From: Protea cynaroides
Lineage: Eukaryota; Streptophyta; Magnoliopsida; Proteales; Proteaceae
Assembly: GCA_028583415.1 (NCBI GenBank)
Contig: CM053274.1
Location: 87,373,902 to 87,437,901 of the forward strand
DNA: 64,000 bases
Reading direction: 5' to 3'
This document shows, piece after piece, positions 47,019 to 59,600 of the stretch (position 1 is the first letter of the stretch; each line of letters begins with the position of its first letter). The position numbers and the translations under genes are program-made. Below the pieces are notes generated by a model. It made no database searches. It was not told the origin of the DNA and was given only the letters and a program-made list of their open reading frames with translations.

Positions 47019-47229
47019 CAAATCCTCTCCCCCCATGCTTTCCAATGGAGAGGTGGTGGCCCCATTAGATGGCCAACACCTGGGGCTCGGGTGAATCCAA
47101 ACCCTCCATCCAATTGACAAGCTAAGCTGACACCCCCTTGTAGACTAGGATGGAGGGGTTCAGGTGTCGGTCATCTAACGGGGCCACCCACTCTTCATCT
47201 GAAACCGAGGATGGAGAAGATGTGGATCC
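47019..47229. repeat. MITE-like foldback with CAAATCCTCTCC terminus
   Basis: The left arm (47019-47110) contains GGTGGCCCCATTAGATGGCC and AACCCTCCATCC. The right arm (about 47149-47229) contains their inverted counterparts GGATGGAGGGGTT and CATCTAACGGGGCCACC, ending GAAGATGTGGATCC. The spacer is about 40 bp. The terminal sequence is like those of the foldbacks at 3.6 and 31.6 kb. Confidence 0.7.
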
Positions 47230-47943
47230 TTCTAAACATACCCCACTTGGAAATATAGCACCAGGTCGTGTTTGTTTAGTATGTGGAAGGGTGATCTAGA
47301 AAATCTAACCATTAGTAGTTGTTTAGAAAATAATGTGAATCGGTCATATTTCAATTTCAGATCGAGACTCAATGTATCATTTGATTCAATGTATCCCTTC
47401 ATTTGTAGGCATATCCTCTCATATATGTTCATGCACTTCATTGTAGTCTTTTATTTTATTTTTTCAATGTATCGTTTAGTCATTTGACAAATTCAAATTG
47501 AGATTAAACTTGAGAGGTAAATGGAGGACTTTGGGTCCATCCATACACAAAATCAATCCCTCAATTGCCCCACTCCCAAATTTTAGCTAGAAGGAATACT
47601 TTACATGTTTGTTTTCTAAATGTCACATTTTGTATTTTATGGTAAAGAAATCATATTTTACAAGAAAAAAAAATTCCTACATCTTTTATGTGGAAACAAT
47701 CATAGAAGATTAAATAATCCAACCCCGACCAGGGTCATTTGGCATCATAACTCAAGGGACATCATTCCAAGGTCAGATAGACACCAAGGTGCTCCTTGTT
47801 CACGTATCAATTTTAGTTTAAATAATCCATCAAGAAATTCAAGGGTACAAATATGGTTTAAGAAAATACCTAATGGGTGCATGGACATACGTAGAAGATT
47901 AAACGAACTTGAGGCTGATATTTAACATTTCGCATATTCAAAC

Positions 47944-47948
<5 letters not shown>

Positions 47949-47987
<39 letters not shown>
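47949..47987. repeat. (TA)n microsatellite
   Basis: About 19-20 uninterrupted TA units. Confidence 0.9.
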
Positions 47988-47991
<4 letters not shown>

Positions 47992-48393
47992 TAATAGAAT
48001 TTGTCATAACATTCTTCCACATGGCAAAATAAATGGTTATGCTTATAATGTAATTGTCCCTAAAACGGTTGACAACAAATTTTTGGATAAATTTATTAAT
48101 TTTTTAATCCAATGTTGAAGTATGTTAGCTTATTCTTTTTGGTTAGCTTATTCCATGATCAAATGGAGTGCATCTTTGGATTGTCGTATATTATATATTT
48201 TGTGGATTATTTCAACTATATTGTCTATTATGTATTAAATTTTATTTCCTCATATTTATTATCATTAGACGCTAACAAGCTTCTATACCTTTTGAATATT
48301 TTTTTCATATTTAAATGTAGACTAAATTTTATTTTGTAAATTATTCCATTTTGCGTATTGCTTCAATGTGGAAAATAAGCCTGCAAATTTGAG

Positions 48394-48432
<39 letters not shown>

Positions 48433-48443
48433 TATTATTATTT
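48394..48443. repeat. (CAT)n / (ATT)n microsatellite
   Basis: About 12 CAT units pass into four ATT units. Confidence 0.9.
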
Positions 48444-49290
48444 TATTAGATCTAATTGATTTAGCATACACTGCAACAAAAAATTAATACGCTTGCGGTT
48501 TTTCTGCAATATAAGGTAAAAAAAATCCATAGCAATAGCCTATAGCAACTCGCTGTTTAGGACTATAAATAAGTCGGATTTGGAGTAGTTTTTTTTTTTT
48601 TTTTTTCCTTCGAAAATATGGAGTAGATATTGATCATCTACCTAAACCTTGTTTAAATTTGCATTAAACAAGCTAATTTAAATATGAAGCCAGATAATAT
48701 TAACATATTGATAGCCATTGTGCCCGTCTAGAGATACCCCTCTATGATGCCTTCGTAGAAAACTTCTTCCTAACTAGTACGAAATATTCATCTAATTCTC
48801 TGTGGTATTAATGCTCTTCAAAGCAAGGTTCTAAATCCATGTATCAGACACGTTATCAGTCATATTCAAAATTGATCCGAATTAATCTACGAATCCAATG
48901 AAAATTGACACGTGATCGATACTGTATATAATAATATTAAAACAAGATCGAATCAAGATTTGGATCAAGGATTGATCAAGTCCAAAACCAATATTGATTA
49001 TTTGAACCATGCTATATATGTATCTAAGGTGATGAGTACACACGCGCCTATGAAATTTATAGCATGTGATAATTTCAAAGATAAGAATAAATCGAGCATT
49101 TTATAACCCAATCATCGTACTAGGGAATTTTTAGCTGTATATATTTTTTTATAATATTTTTTTCTGTATGTGAAAATTATTAAGATATTAAATAATCGGA
49201 TGAAAACACCAAATGTCCTATGTAATGGAATGAACAATAAAAAAGCAGCACAAATGAACTATGATTGTACATGGTAGGCATTATTAAAAT

Positions 49291-49667
49291 GCATTCTATG
49301 TCACGAATACATTCTGAGATTATAACAACAGCATTAATGTACATTCTCGTTTGTAGACCATGGAATACATTAGAAAATGCAGTCCACTCTGGAATATGCT
49401 CTTTTAACTTATTCTGCATTCTATGTCACGAATACATTCTGAGATGAGAACAACAGCATTCAATGTAATTCTCGTTTGTAGACCATGGAATACATTAGAA
49501 AATGCAGTCCACTCTGGAATATGCTCTTTTAACATATTCTGCATTCTATGTCACGAATACATTTTGAGATGAGAACAACAGCATTCAATGTACATTCTCA
49601 TTTGTAGACCATGGAATACATTAGAAAATACAGGCCAATCTGGAATATGCTCTTTTAACTTATTCTG
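49291..49667. repeat. 125-bp tandem repeat, three copies
   Basis: GCATTCTATGTCACGAATAC starts at 49291, 49416 and 49541, an exact 125-bp spacing. Units share TTGTAGACCATGGAATACA and TGGAATATGCTCTTTTAAC and are about 95 percent identical by eye. No long ORF runs through all three. Confidence 0.93.
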
Positions 49668-50668
49668 CATTCAGATTCTTAAAATGAATTCTACATTCTA
49701 AGATGCATCCAAAAATGCATATTCAAAATGCAGCCCAAGCGTTATTTAGATGCAGATGCTGAGATGGAAGCCTAGCAAAACCCCAAAAGATAAATTTAGA
49801 AAGGAAAAGAGAACCCCACAAAGCCCAAAGCCCGTGAGGATCCCACTTCTCACACCATCTTACATTCTGATATTCTCTCTCCTCCTTGATCATATGGGAC
49901 CTGTATTGATAGTACCATTTTCTGCATCCCCACTGGTGTGGTATAGGAGATTTCCACTCCCCCCAAACGCTAACGTCGTGGGAAACCCACTCCCAATGAA
50001 AAATAAACAGGATCAGTATAGCCAACCTCAGTTTGGTTAAGCATTAGATGAATATCAACTTATACCAAAACCAATGTTTCAATAAATCTATTTAGAGTTG
50101 TTGGGTCAAGAATTCTTTCTAAATTGTTTGTTTCCAAGATGGGAAGAGTAAAGAGAATCTCAAAAAAGAGTGGAATTTTCACATTAATACTTTCATCTGA
50201 CAATGTAGACCACACCAAGACTGAAAGGAAATTCCATTTTTCTGAATAGACCCAGATCTGATAAACGCAAATACTCTAGGTATGTGTTCATTTTCATAAG
50301 GTATTTAAAAAGAAGCTTCTGAAGGGAATCGTTATGGTCTGAAGATGTTAACAACTAACACGAAAAACAATTGGCAAGCACTGATCTGCTACTTTCAAAA
50401 CTAGACTTCAACTCTTACAGTGGTATTGCTTTTTTCTTGTTTTGGTGAATGCCACCCTTACTAGCTTAAATAAGTGACTAAAAATTGATGTTGCTTATTG
50501 GCAAAAAGAATATTAAGAAAAGAAAAAAAAAAAACTTGACTAGATGAAAGATGTATAGAAAAAATGCACTAATATACAACCTGGCATCAGGCAGTCTTAT
50601 GGCCTAAATGCAGCTATGTTTCAATTGTAAGATGTCCAACCCCGCCACCCGAATGGTGGAATCCATTG

Positions 50669-53600
50669 TTAAGAGTCGTGAAACACTGACTGGTCCCAAG
50701 AATTGACCTTGCGAGACCTGGGATTCTTTGAAGATGATGTGTAAGAAAAATTGACATCACCATTGGATGTTGAGTGGAGAGAGTGGGAAAGGCCTGGAAT
50801 CTTCGGCAAACCGGTGGCAGTATCACTGCCTGGGCTTGAATTTGAACTTCGTGATGCCACATCAGATTCAACATCTTCAAGTGTCTGGAACAGTCAACAT
50901 GCAAATTATTTTATGAAAGTATGAAGAGGCATGCAGTAGGGAACATGGCAGTGGTAGCTCAAAATGACCATGATTCCATTTATTTTTTCTAAGGAATGAA
51001 CTGAAATTTACTTAGGCAGCCCAGCTGCATGACAACATAAGTAGGTAGCAGTAACACATCATTGAAGGACACCACCAGCCTCGGGGCCAAAGTACATCCA
51101 ATCTAGTTGACTGTGATCATTGTTTTCTCTAGTCACCCAAAAGAATTTGGTAGATTGACAGTTAAGATTTGGGAATATTCATTTATTTGAAATCATCGGA
51201 TAAAAGTCTCATGGCCCTTCACTGGGTTATGCAGTTCACCATTATGACATGATTGACTATCTATAGGCTTATCAATGATTTTCTAAAATCACTTTATGTA
51301 CTAACCTGAAGAGCTTGTTGCAGAACCTGGAACATTTCTCGAGTTTGTTTTCTTTTAACCACAACTTCTTCATGTTCCTGAAGCATCTCTTCAAAGAGGT
51401 TCTCTCTGCATATGTATAACAAAATATTTAAAATGAGGGCAACACATGAAATTCTTTGGTCAGTAGACGCTGTTTATAATACAGAGCAAGTAGAAAATCT
51501 CGTCTTCTCACACAATGCAATCCATGTGCTTGCACTATACAGCCAATCCACACAGTTAATTGGTTGGAAACCCATAGGAGTGGATCCAGAAATATACAAA
51601 CTAAAAAATGCACATAATGGGCATGAAGCCATAAATATGACATTACCTGTAAAGTTTTTGTATGAAAGTAATAAGAAGGTCCCTCTTCGTATGATTGACC
51701 TAAGGCATATAAAAATCCCAAAAATGGATATTAGTAAATCCAGTAATAAACAAGTGGAATTTTTTTTTTCTTTTGGCTGGGTGGAGGTAGAAGGTTACCA
51801 GAAAATGCATTATTGCTTTTGGAACATAGTCTTCAATGTTCTTCTTGACGATGTCATAGTATGACCTCAAAAGCAATTTAGTCACCACTATTTCAACTGC
51901 TTCTTCTTCTGACTGAGCTTCTGAGGGTCTTAAGATGGCTGGGGGCTGAAATAATAGTAGCAAAGGAATATCTGTGTTTGTGATAGCAGGGAAGACCACA
52001 GGTACAACACACAAACAAGGCCAATGGACAATATTATTACCTCCCTCAACTGGATCATAGTAGGTACATGTTCAACATCATGAAAGGATTCACCAAAAGT
52101 TCTGCTTGCTACACTTTCTCCAGAAGGCATTCGAGATGTGGAGCCTCCAATTATTGAAGAAATGCCCCAAGCCCTTCCACTCATATTGCCTGTTAAGGTG
52201 TGAAGTAACTAGTAGATAAGTATCAAGCTCCAAAATATTCTCTTTCAAATGTCACTTGTATGGAAGCTCATTCAAAATGCTACAATAGCTTAATGAATGG
52301 ACACACTATTAAGGTTTGGTAGTTCTATAATAGAAAATACTAGTTGCAAGGCATAGGGTGGGAGAACTGAAAAGTATGTAGAAACCCATTTCATGAACTT
52401 TGTGCACTCCTACCCAGACCTCATAGAAAAAAATGACCCAATTAGAAGATGACAGCTATATCTAGCATCAATTATTTTTCTTCACAAGGGATATCATGAG
52501 AATCCAAACATACTGGACTTTCTAACAGGAGATTTATAGGTTATTAATCCAAACATAGAGCTTACTTAAAAAAAAAATAAGAGAGAGGAAATCCAAACAT
52601 AGAGAAGAGAGAAAACTCCAATTTGTTCTCAAATTTTCAAAATTTGAAAAATAAAACAGAGAAAACAGACCATAATCACCGTCTTCTTTCCTCGATTTCA
52701 ATGTAGATGACATATATATAGTTTTTTTTTTTTTTTTTGGGACAGGTAGGCCCAAGGAGATTTGAACTTATGACCTCTTAATTCTGAGGTGTTGATCCTT
52801 ACCAACTGAGCTATCCCCTTGAGGTGAACATCTATATAGTTTCACTGATAGTGGTTCTCATACAGCCACAAGTTTAGTACGATTCTCAGCCTTAAATGGA
52901 CTGCAAAATCCACCATTTTAGCCTCGCACAAATGGTCCTCAACATTGTTACCCTCCTTTAAATCACTTGAAACAATAGATATCCAAACCATTATAAGTGA
53001 GTTTTTCTTAGGAAGACACATCCTTCCATCCAACTGACAATGTCCAATAACCATCAAAACTGAATCTAACCACAGGTAGAGAAAATCAAATGTTTTTTTT
53101 CAACCCTGCAAGGACAATTCTTCTTCTGACTGGGAACTAAGGGTAAATTGGAGAAAAGAAATGAACACAAAAGAGAGAGATTAAGGAGAGGAAACCTAGA
53201 AAGAAGATAAATAGACAAGTGGTATGAGCATTGACATGATACCTACATAATTTTTTGTTCTTTTTCAGATTGGGAACTAAATATAGGAGAAAGAATACAT
53301 GAATTATATAGAACAAGGGAGAGAAAGGTCCAAAAATGCCATGAAAAGCCAGAGAAGCAACATAACTCAAAGTCCATATGCTGAAAAACTTTTAACTATT
53401 GAAGTTGACCAACCAGGCAAGGGTTCCAGAAGATACATATCTGATTGTAATCAGCTAACTCTAACAATATCATGTCTCAGTTATCTGGGTCAATTCCACA
53501 ATCCACCCCCCACCCCCACCCCGCCAAAAAAAATCCCCTCCCTAGAGTCCTATCCTATCCAAATATACCCCATTTCATTTCTAAGAACTTTAAACCACAA

Positions 53601-56600
53601 ACAATTTCAACCCAGTTCCAATTATATAGTTTGACTAGTTCTGATATTAAGGAACATTTGACAAGTTTCTAGAATCTCAATGCAAGGAATAAATCAGAAC
53701 TGATAAGAGAACACAGGCTCACCAGCTGAGGTTGGTTTATCATAATTTTGAGGTCGAATTCCCTGTCACAGACCAACAATAAGCAACAGTAAGAAGCATA
53801 GCTTAGCTCTCTGAAGAAAATCCTACTAGAGCATATTCAAAAGTATGATGAAATTGAAGGACTACCAAATGCAATCAAGCCTCCCTGTGCTCCCCCTTCC
53901 CTGGGTACATCGCACTGTTTTTCAAGCATGTTAATTCAACATATAATCTACCACTAGGTAACTGCAACATATTTTCCTTTGTTATTCTTTTTCTTTCTTC
54001 TTTTTTCCCTTTTATATTGTTGGGTGGGGTTTTTTTGCTAGCAGTAACTATGGGAAATATCCTCTTTCAATGCATCATGTTACTGCAGAACTACTGACGT
54101 AGGCCATGTTGGTGTAAGCGTCTAGGGCTTCTGCTTTTGGAAACCTAGAAGCCTGCTTATGGGATTTAAAAAGGTGGATCCGACAGAATTATTTCATTTG
54201 GAATATTTACCACCTGAAGCACAAGAAACCCAGAAGCCAAGGGGTGCGGCTTCTCAGGCTTCCGCTGTAAAGATTTCAAGCGAAATAATTTCATTGGATC
54301 CGCGTGCTTTTGAGTCTGCATAAGCCTGAGAAGCTGAATTCTAGAAGCCCCCCCCCCAGTCCAAAAAAAAAAAAAAAAAAGCTTACACAAACATGAACCT
54401 AGCCTTGGAAGTTGTGCATAATAAGGTTTAAATTGAGCTTATTAGAGGTTCAAGGCTCTGAAGATTGTAAGAAGAGAAGCAAATGGAGTAGTATACTTGT
54501 TACTTCCTTTTCCATTCACCAATAATCAGAATTTCTTCTTCAAAATCTTGGGAGTGGATTTATCCCATTATTGAAACGAAGGGATATAGGGCATCTATCA
54601 TTCATGTGTATCGAGGAATATCCTGTAATCTAAGTCATTGTAGTAGTGTATGACATCCCATGGTCCTTATGAGCTCTCTCATTGTATATGAGGGTGGTCA
54701 GTTGGTTTAGGCTGCCTCTGTTTCACTTTTTGCACCTCTCTGTCTTTCTTCCTTTCTTGTTAATTATATTTACTTATTCCTTTTAAGAGTTTCCTTTTGT
54801 TTCTGACCAGAAACACACCCCAAAAAAAAAAAAATTACATTCCTTATACATGCTTCTTCCTCTATTAATCTTTTTCTATACACATGCATAAAGCACACAA
54901 AGATGTTCATATGTTTACCTAGTCAACAAAACAAGGAGTAAAATAGAAAGTAGCAAGAACCTCTAATTTGTTAAAGTTGCTGAATTTATTTAAGATGACC
55001 TTAAATTTTTGGTAAAAATCAGAACCACATCAGATAAAAGAGGGTTTAAAACTATGCCTGTTCTGCCGAAACTCCATTTGCAACAGATTTGGCAAAAATA
55101 GCTCGAGATTTCGGGCCCTTCTCTGACCCAGTTGACCTTTCCATATCCAAACCATCCTAAATCATGTCCAAAGGGGAGGAGCAAATCCTTTCAGTGAAAT
55201 AGGTGACAAACCTCCTCCAAAATTCAGTATAATTCCAGACATTACATGAATACTAGTAATTGGCATTCAAAACCATCCTTGTACCTTTGTCTTCAATGAA
55301 GGGGTTGCAGATACCTTTGATGATCTTAGCTGCTGTATTGCAAGCTCCACAGCTTTGCTTCCACCAATAAAATTTGGATGTGATGTGTTAATATAGTCCA
55401 TCTAAATGATAAATGGGGTTATTTGATTAGTTCCATGAATAAACAATGCTTTCAAACAATCAGAAACAATCTTGAACCCCCAAAAAACAAACCCAGATTA
55501 TCATTACAAGACTTGAGCTTGAAATATTTCTTTCTTTTTTTTCTTCTTTTTTTTAATGTAAGTAATTGATTTAGAATAACAAAAGAGTAGTATCAGATCA
55601 AGACTACAAACAAAGAATTTAGAAAATTACAAAGGTTCAAATACTTCATCCCAGAGATGGATCCTGAGAACCAATGAACTTGAAGAGTTTCCATTGGAAC
55701 AACAAATGTTAAGCTGCTAAAGTTCTAACAAGATTAAAACATGATTTCTTAGTCACTGCACCTAAAACATGTGCCGTACCAATATGCTGGCAAAAGCTTG
55801 TTTAAATAAGAGTAAACAAATTGTATTAGCAATGCATTCTACTTAGATATCTCTCAATCTTCAGCTCTCAGATTTATTACAGAGGAATCGAAGATGAGAG
55901 GTGAGCAAAATACCACCCTGAAGCAGAAAGGATATATATTTGCTCGAGAATGACTACCATCTACTTTCAGTAATAATATGTTTAAGATGCAACATTGATT
56001 TGCTAAAATAAAGGTCTTCCCTGACTACATAAATCCATATCTTTAAAAGACCAAAACAAACATAAGGGAGTTCAATGCAGAAGGGCACGTTATTAAGGTG
56101 TTGGTTATAACTAGAGTGGAAAATGCCAGATTTATTTCATAAGTAACAGTGCGCTGAAAGTCAACCATCCTTTTGAGATGATACCAGCATGTTTGAAGGG
56201 ACATCTATTTGTCACACAAGCTTTTATTCTACCTGCAAGCTCAAGTTGCCAAACCAGGTTCTCTAGAACCCACATTCTCACAATCCCATGGAGAAATGCA
56301 AACAATTACTCTGATATGGGCAAAAGTCATCAATGTCATCTTTACTTAATTGTCATATTCCAGAAGCAACTTCCATTTTTCGGCTCCAACTTACCCAGAT
56401 GGAAATGCAACAATTGTGGAGTATTCGAGACACAGTTTACATGGGAGTTGGACTAACCCAAAATCGTTCCTATATATCTGGGTAACTTCTGCTAAGAGGT
56501 CTGAGAAGCATTTCTGGTCAGGTAAGCATGGTTTGGTGCCTGTAAGTGCAGATCCAAGGTTGTCGAGGCATCGCCTAGCGTTCAAGCACCTCGGAAATCA

Positions 56601-59600
56601 TGCCGCCTTGGGTCTCTGGCGACCCTCCAACACCTTGGTTTGCCTCGTCGCCATGGCAACCTTGTGCATAACCAAGCTTTGTGATTAGGCAATGCAAGGA
56701 GGAGAGTTACAATCAGAATAAAACCAAGAGCTGGGGGCCTGAGGCATGGGTCAAGCATGAGGACCAAGAAAGAAATTACTAAGTTGAGGTCTGAAATCAG
56801 GTTACTTCTTTAACTTCTGTAAGAATTTTCTTCCAACTTCCTTAATTCCATTTGATGAAACTAATAGTCTGCAACTATGGCCTGGAAAATACAGTGAATC
56901 AATGACCATCAAACTTTTTTCAGTTCCTACATTTTGTGCCTAAAAAGGCTGTTCACATATAAGGAAATCATCCTAGGATTATCAATGTCATCGTAGGTTT
57001 TCCAGGTATAGTGTTCACTACCTTGAACTATTATCAGATTCTCTCAGAATACTATATTTATTGTTTGAAACTTCCAGTCTTCCAGATATGAGCTATAAAC
57101 CCTTTCTTTTCTGAAAATAGTTTCCATAAAACACAAAGAAACAGACCACTAAGTTACCTCCATTTCGATAAGGTTCCCTATCATTCTCTCAGAAGGTTTT
57201 ACACCGTCACGCAAAAACTTTCCCAGTACCTCGTCCAGACGCTTTCGCAGAACTGGGAACCGCTGCATTTCAATTGACTCACAACCACGACCAATCTGCA
57301 AGAAAAAAAAAAGAAAAAAAAAGATCTACTCATCAGTTATTAAAAATATTTTATTTTAACGGGGGGAGGGAGAGAGAATGTCAAATATAACGGCAAAATG
57401 ACTTCTTTTTTTTTTTTTGGGGGGGGGGGGAGGAGCAACATTGCCACAACCACACCCCACCACACCCCTTTTCTTCACCTTTATCAGTTCATCATAGACA
57501 AAACGTAAGCATTGAAGGCTGGGGTCTAATAACCGAGCAACCTGTCTTCTAATCAAAACTTCAAATGGTACCTATACAAAAGTGCAGAACTGATCATCAT
57601 GAAAGCAGAAATTTGAATAATACACTTGCAGAAGCCTTTTCAAGGGAAATGGGGAAGGGGAGGCAGTATAAATGATCATACTGCTCACCTCTGGAACAAA
57701 TAATGCACTTCTAGCACCAGTGGCATTTTGGATAGCTGTCCGGATGTCTTCATCAGTCAGATCATCACAAGGGTCCACTTCCTGCAAGCAAATTGACAGT
57801 AACAATTTTCTGATACAATGCCTAGCACCAACGACGCTATTTCCACAAATATCAGCAGAAAAGATGGTTCAACAGTATTTATAATTATAAAAAAAGAAGG
57901 GGGGGGTTAAACAATGAAAGGAGACAGTCTCTTTTTATTCTTCAAGAAAGGAGCACACAGAGATGAAGACCCAAATGGAACAAGAAAGGCCAACAAAGTG
58001 ATGCAGTCCAAGGACCAGCCAGTAGTGGATCAGCCCAAGGATGTGTCAACATGGGCCCAACCCACACTGTTCACGCGGTACTGTTCATGTGAACAGTACC
58101 AACAGCATTAATTATGACTCTTTTTATTAGTTTCCTAATTTTCAGTTTATTTATTTACATTCTTTAGTTTCCTAAAAATTAGGCTAGTTAGTTTAGAAGT
58201 CTTAGTTGCTTGGAGACTAAGACTTGCCTAAAATCTAGTTTCCTAATTCCAGTTTTTTTTTTTTTTTGGGTAAGTGTCTTTCTTCCAGTTTTGCTATATG
58301 GAACTCCCACTCTCGCATTTCCAAAATGTTTCATTAGATCAAATCCAAAGCTATTGTGGTTGTTCCAGTTTATTTCTAGATCCTAAGGGTTACCGTCCTA
58401 GAAGGATTCGCCTTTTTCCTGGGTTTGATTTCTCTTACAGCAGTAGAGACTGGTGGAGAAGGCCAACCTCTCATGTCAAGTGTTCTTCTCTTGAACAAGG
58501 ACTGCAACCAAGACCCATGCCAACTCCCAAGAGCACTGTGGCTGCACCTCGTCATACTCCCACGGTAACTGAAAAGGGAAAGGGACCAATGACCCCCAAT
58601 AACAGTGTGCAATGCTATCACTGCAATGCATATGGTCACTTTGCTAGAGATTGTCCACAAAAATTAAAGGTAAACTCCTTAGTTGCTGCAATCGAGGCCA
58701 ACCCATATACACAGGTATGTGAACCGCAAAGTGATGACACTTCTGTTCCTAATATGGATGTCATGGATGATAGTGAGGATTCATATGGAATCCATATAAT
58801 CACCAGTACGGTCTTGATTGCCTCAAAAGTAGATGTAGATGATTTTGATGCCTTTACTAAAGCTCTATGGATTGACAATAGTGACCACAGTTCTGATGAA
58901 GACCACGGTGTTATGGAGAAAATTGCGAAAGACAAATAATTGAATAAGATCGTCCCCATGGATACCACGATTCCATTTGACTTTCCTCAAGATGTTGAGC
59001 ATGTTGATTTCGTAATACCTTCTAAATATTTTGAAGAAAGTGGACCCAAAATGATAGATTTTCTTCCAACGTCGCAAGCACAGTTTAAGTTTCAAAATCA
59101 ACAGATGCCGCCTACCGACCCCTCTGTAGTCATTCTTCACCATTACAAAACTCGTGGACGAGTTCTTTTTAAGTGGGGGGGAGTTGATGCAGTCCAAGGA
59201 CCAGCCAGTAGTGGATCAGCCCAAGGATGTGTCAACATGGGCCCAACCCACACTGTTCACGTGAACACTGTTCACGCGGTACTGTTCACGCGGTAGTGTT
59301 CACGTGAACAGTACCAACAGCATTAATTATGACTCTTTTTATTAGTTTCCTAATTTTCAGTTTATTTATTTCCATTGTTTAGTTTCCTAAAAATTAGGCT
59401 AGTTAGTTTAGAAGTCTTAGTTGCTTGGAGACTAAGACTTGCCTAAAATCTAATTTCCTAATTCCAGTTTTTAGAAACTTTCCTATTTTTATTGTTTTAG
59501 AGTCTTCCTAAATTATAAAGGAAGGTTGGTTTTTACTAAATTTCGTTCTTTCCTATTTTATTTGTAATGTTTCAAAGCTATAAATAAAGAGAATGCAGAC

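Larger units (their letters stand above)
45780..50668. other. intergenic DNA between the SERINC 5' end and the DRP3 3' end
   Basis: I find no gene. The stretch holds two foldbacks, a (TA)n tract at about 47949-47987, a (CAT)n tract at 48394-48430, a 125-bp triple tandem repeat, and AT-rich DNA. The SERINC promoter should lie just right of 45780; I saw no clear TATA motif there. Confidence 0.5.

Noticed and set aside
49291..49667. CRISPR-like array
   Set aside because: This is plant nuclear DNA; the units are contiguous 125-bp tandem repeats without spacers.
50614..50904. 96-residue alternative frame at the DRP3 3' end
   Set aside because: The in-phase frame ending at 50669 joins the upstream exon and gives the expected Ser-rich tail.
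52745..52818. Genuine tRNA gene
   Set aside because: The loop geometry is off, an A-tail follows, and 12-bp target duplications flank it, so it is a SINE.
58274..58939. Host CCHC zinc-knuckle protein
   Set aside because: It lies between two LTRs with a polypurine tract and is a gag remnant.
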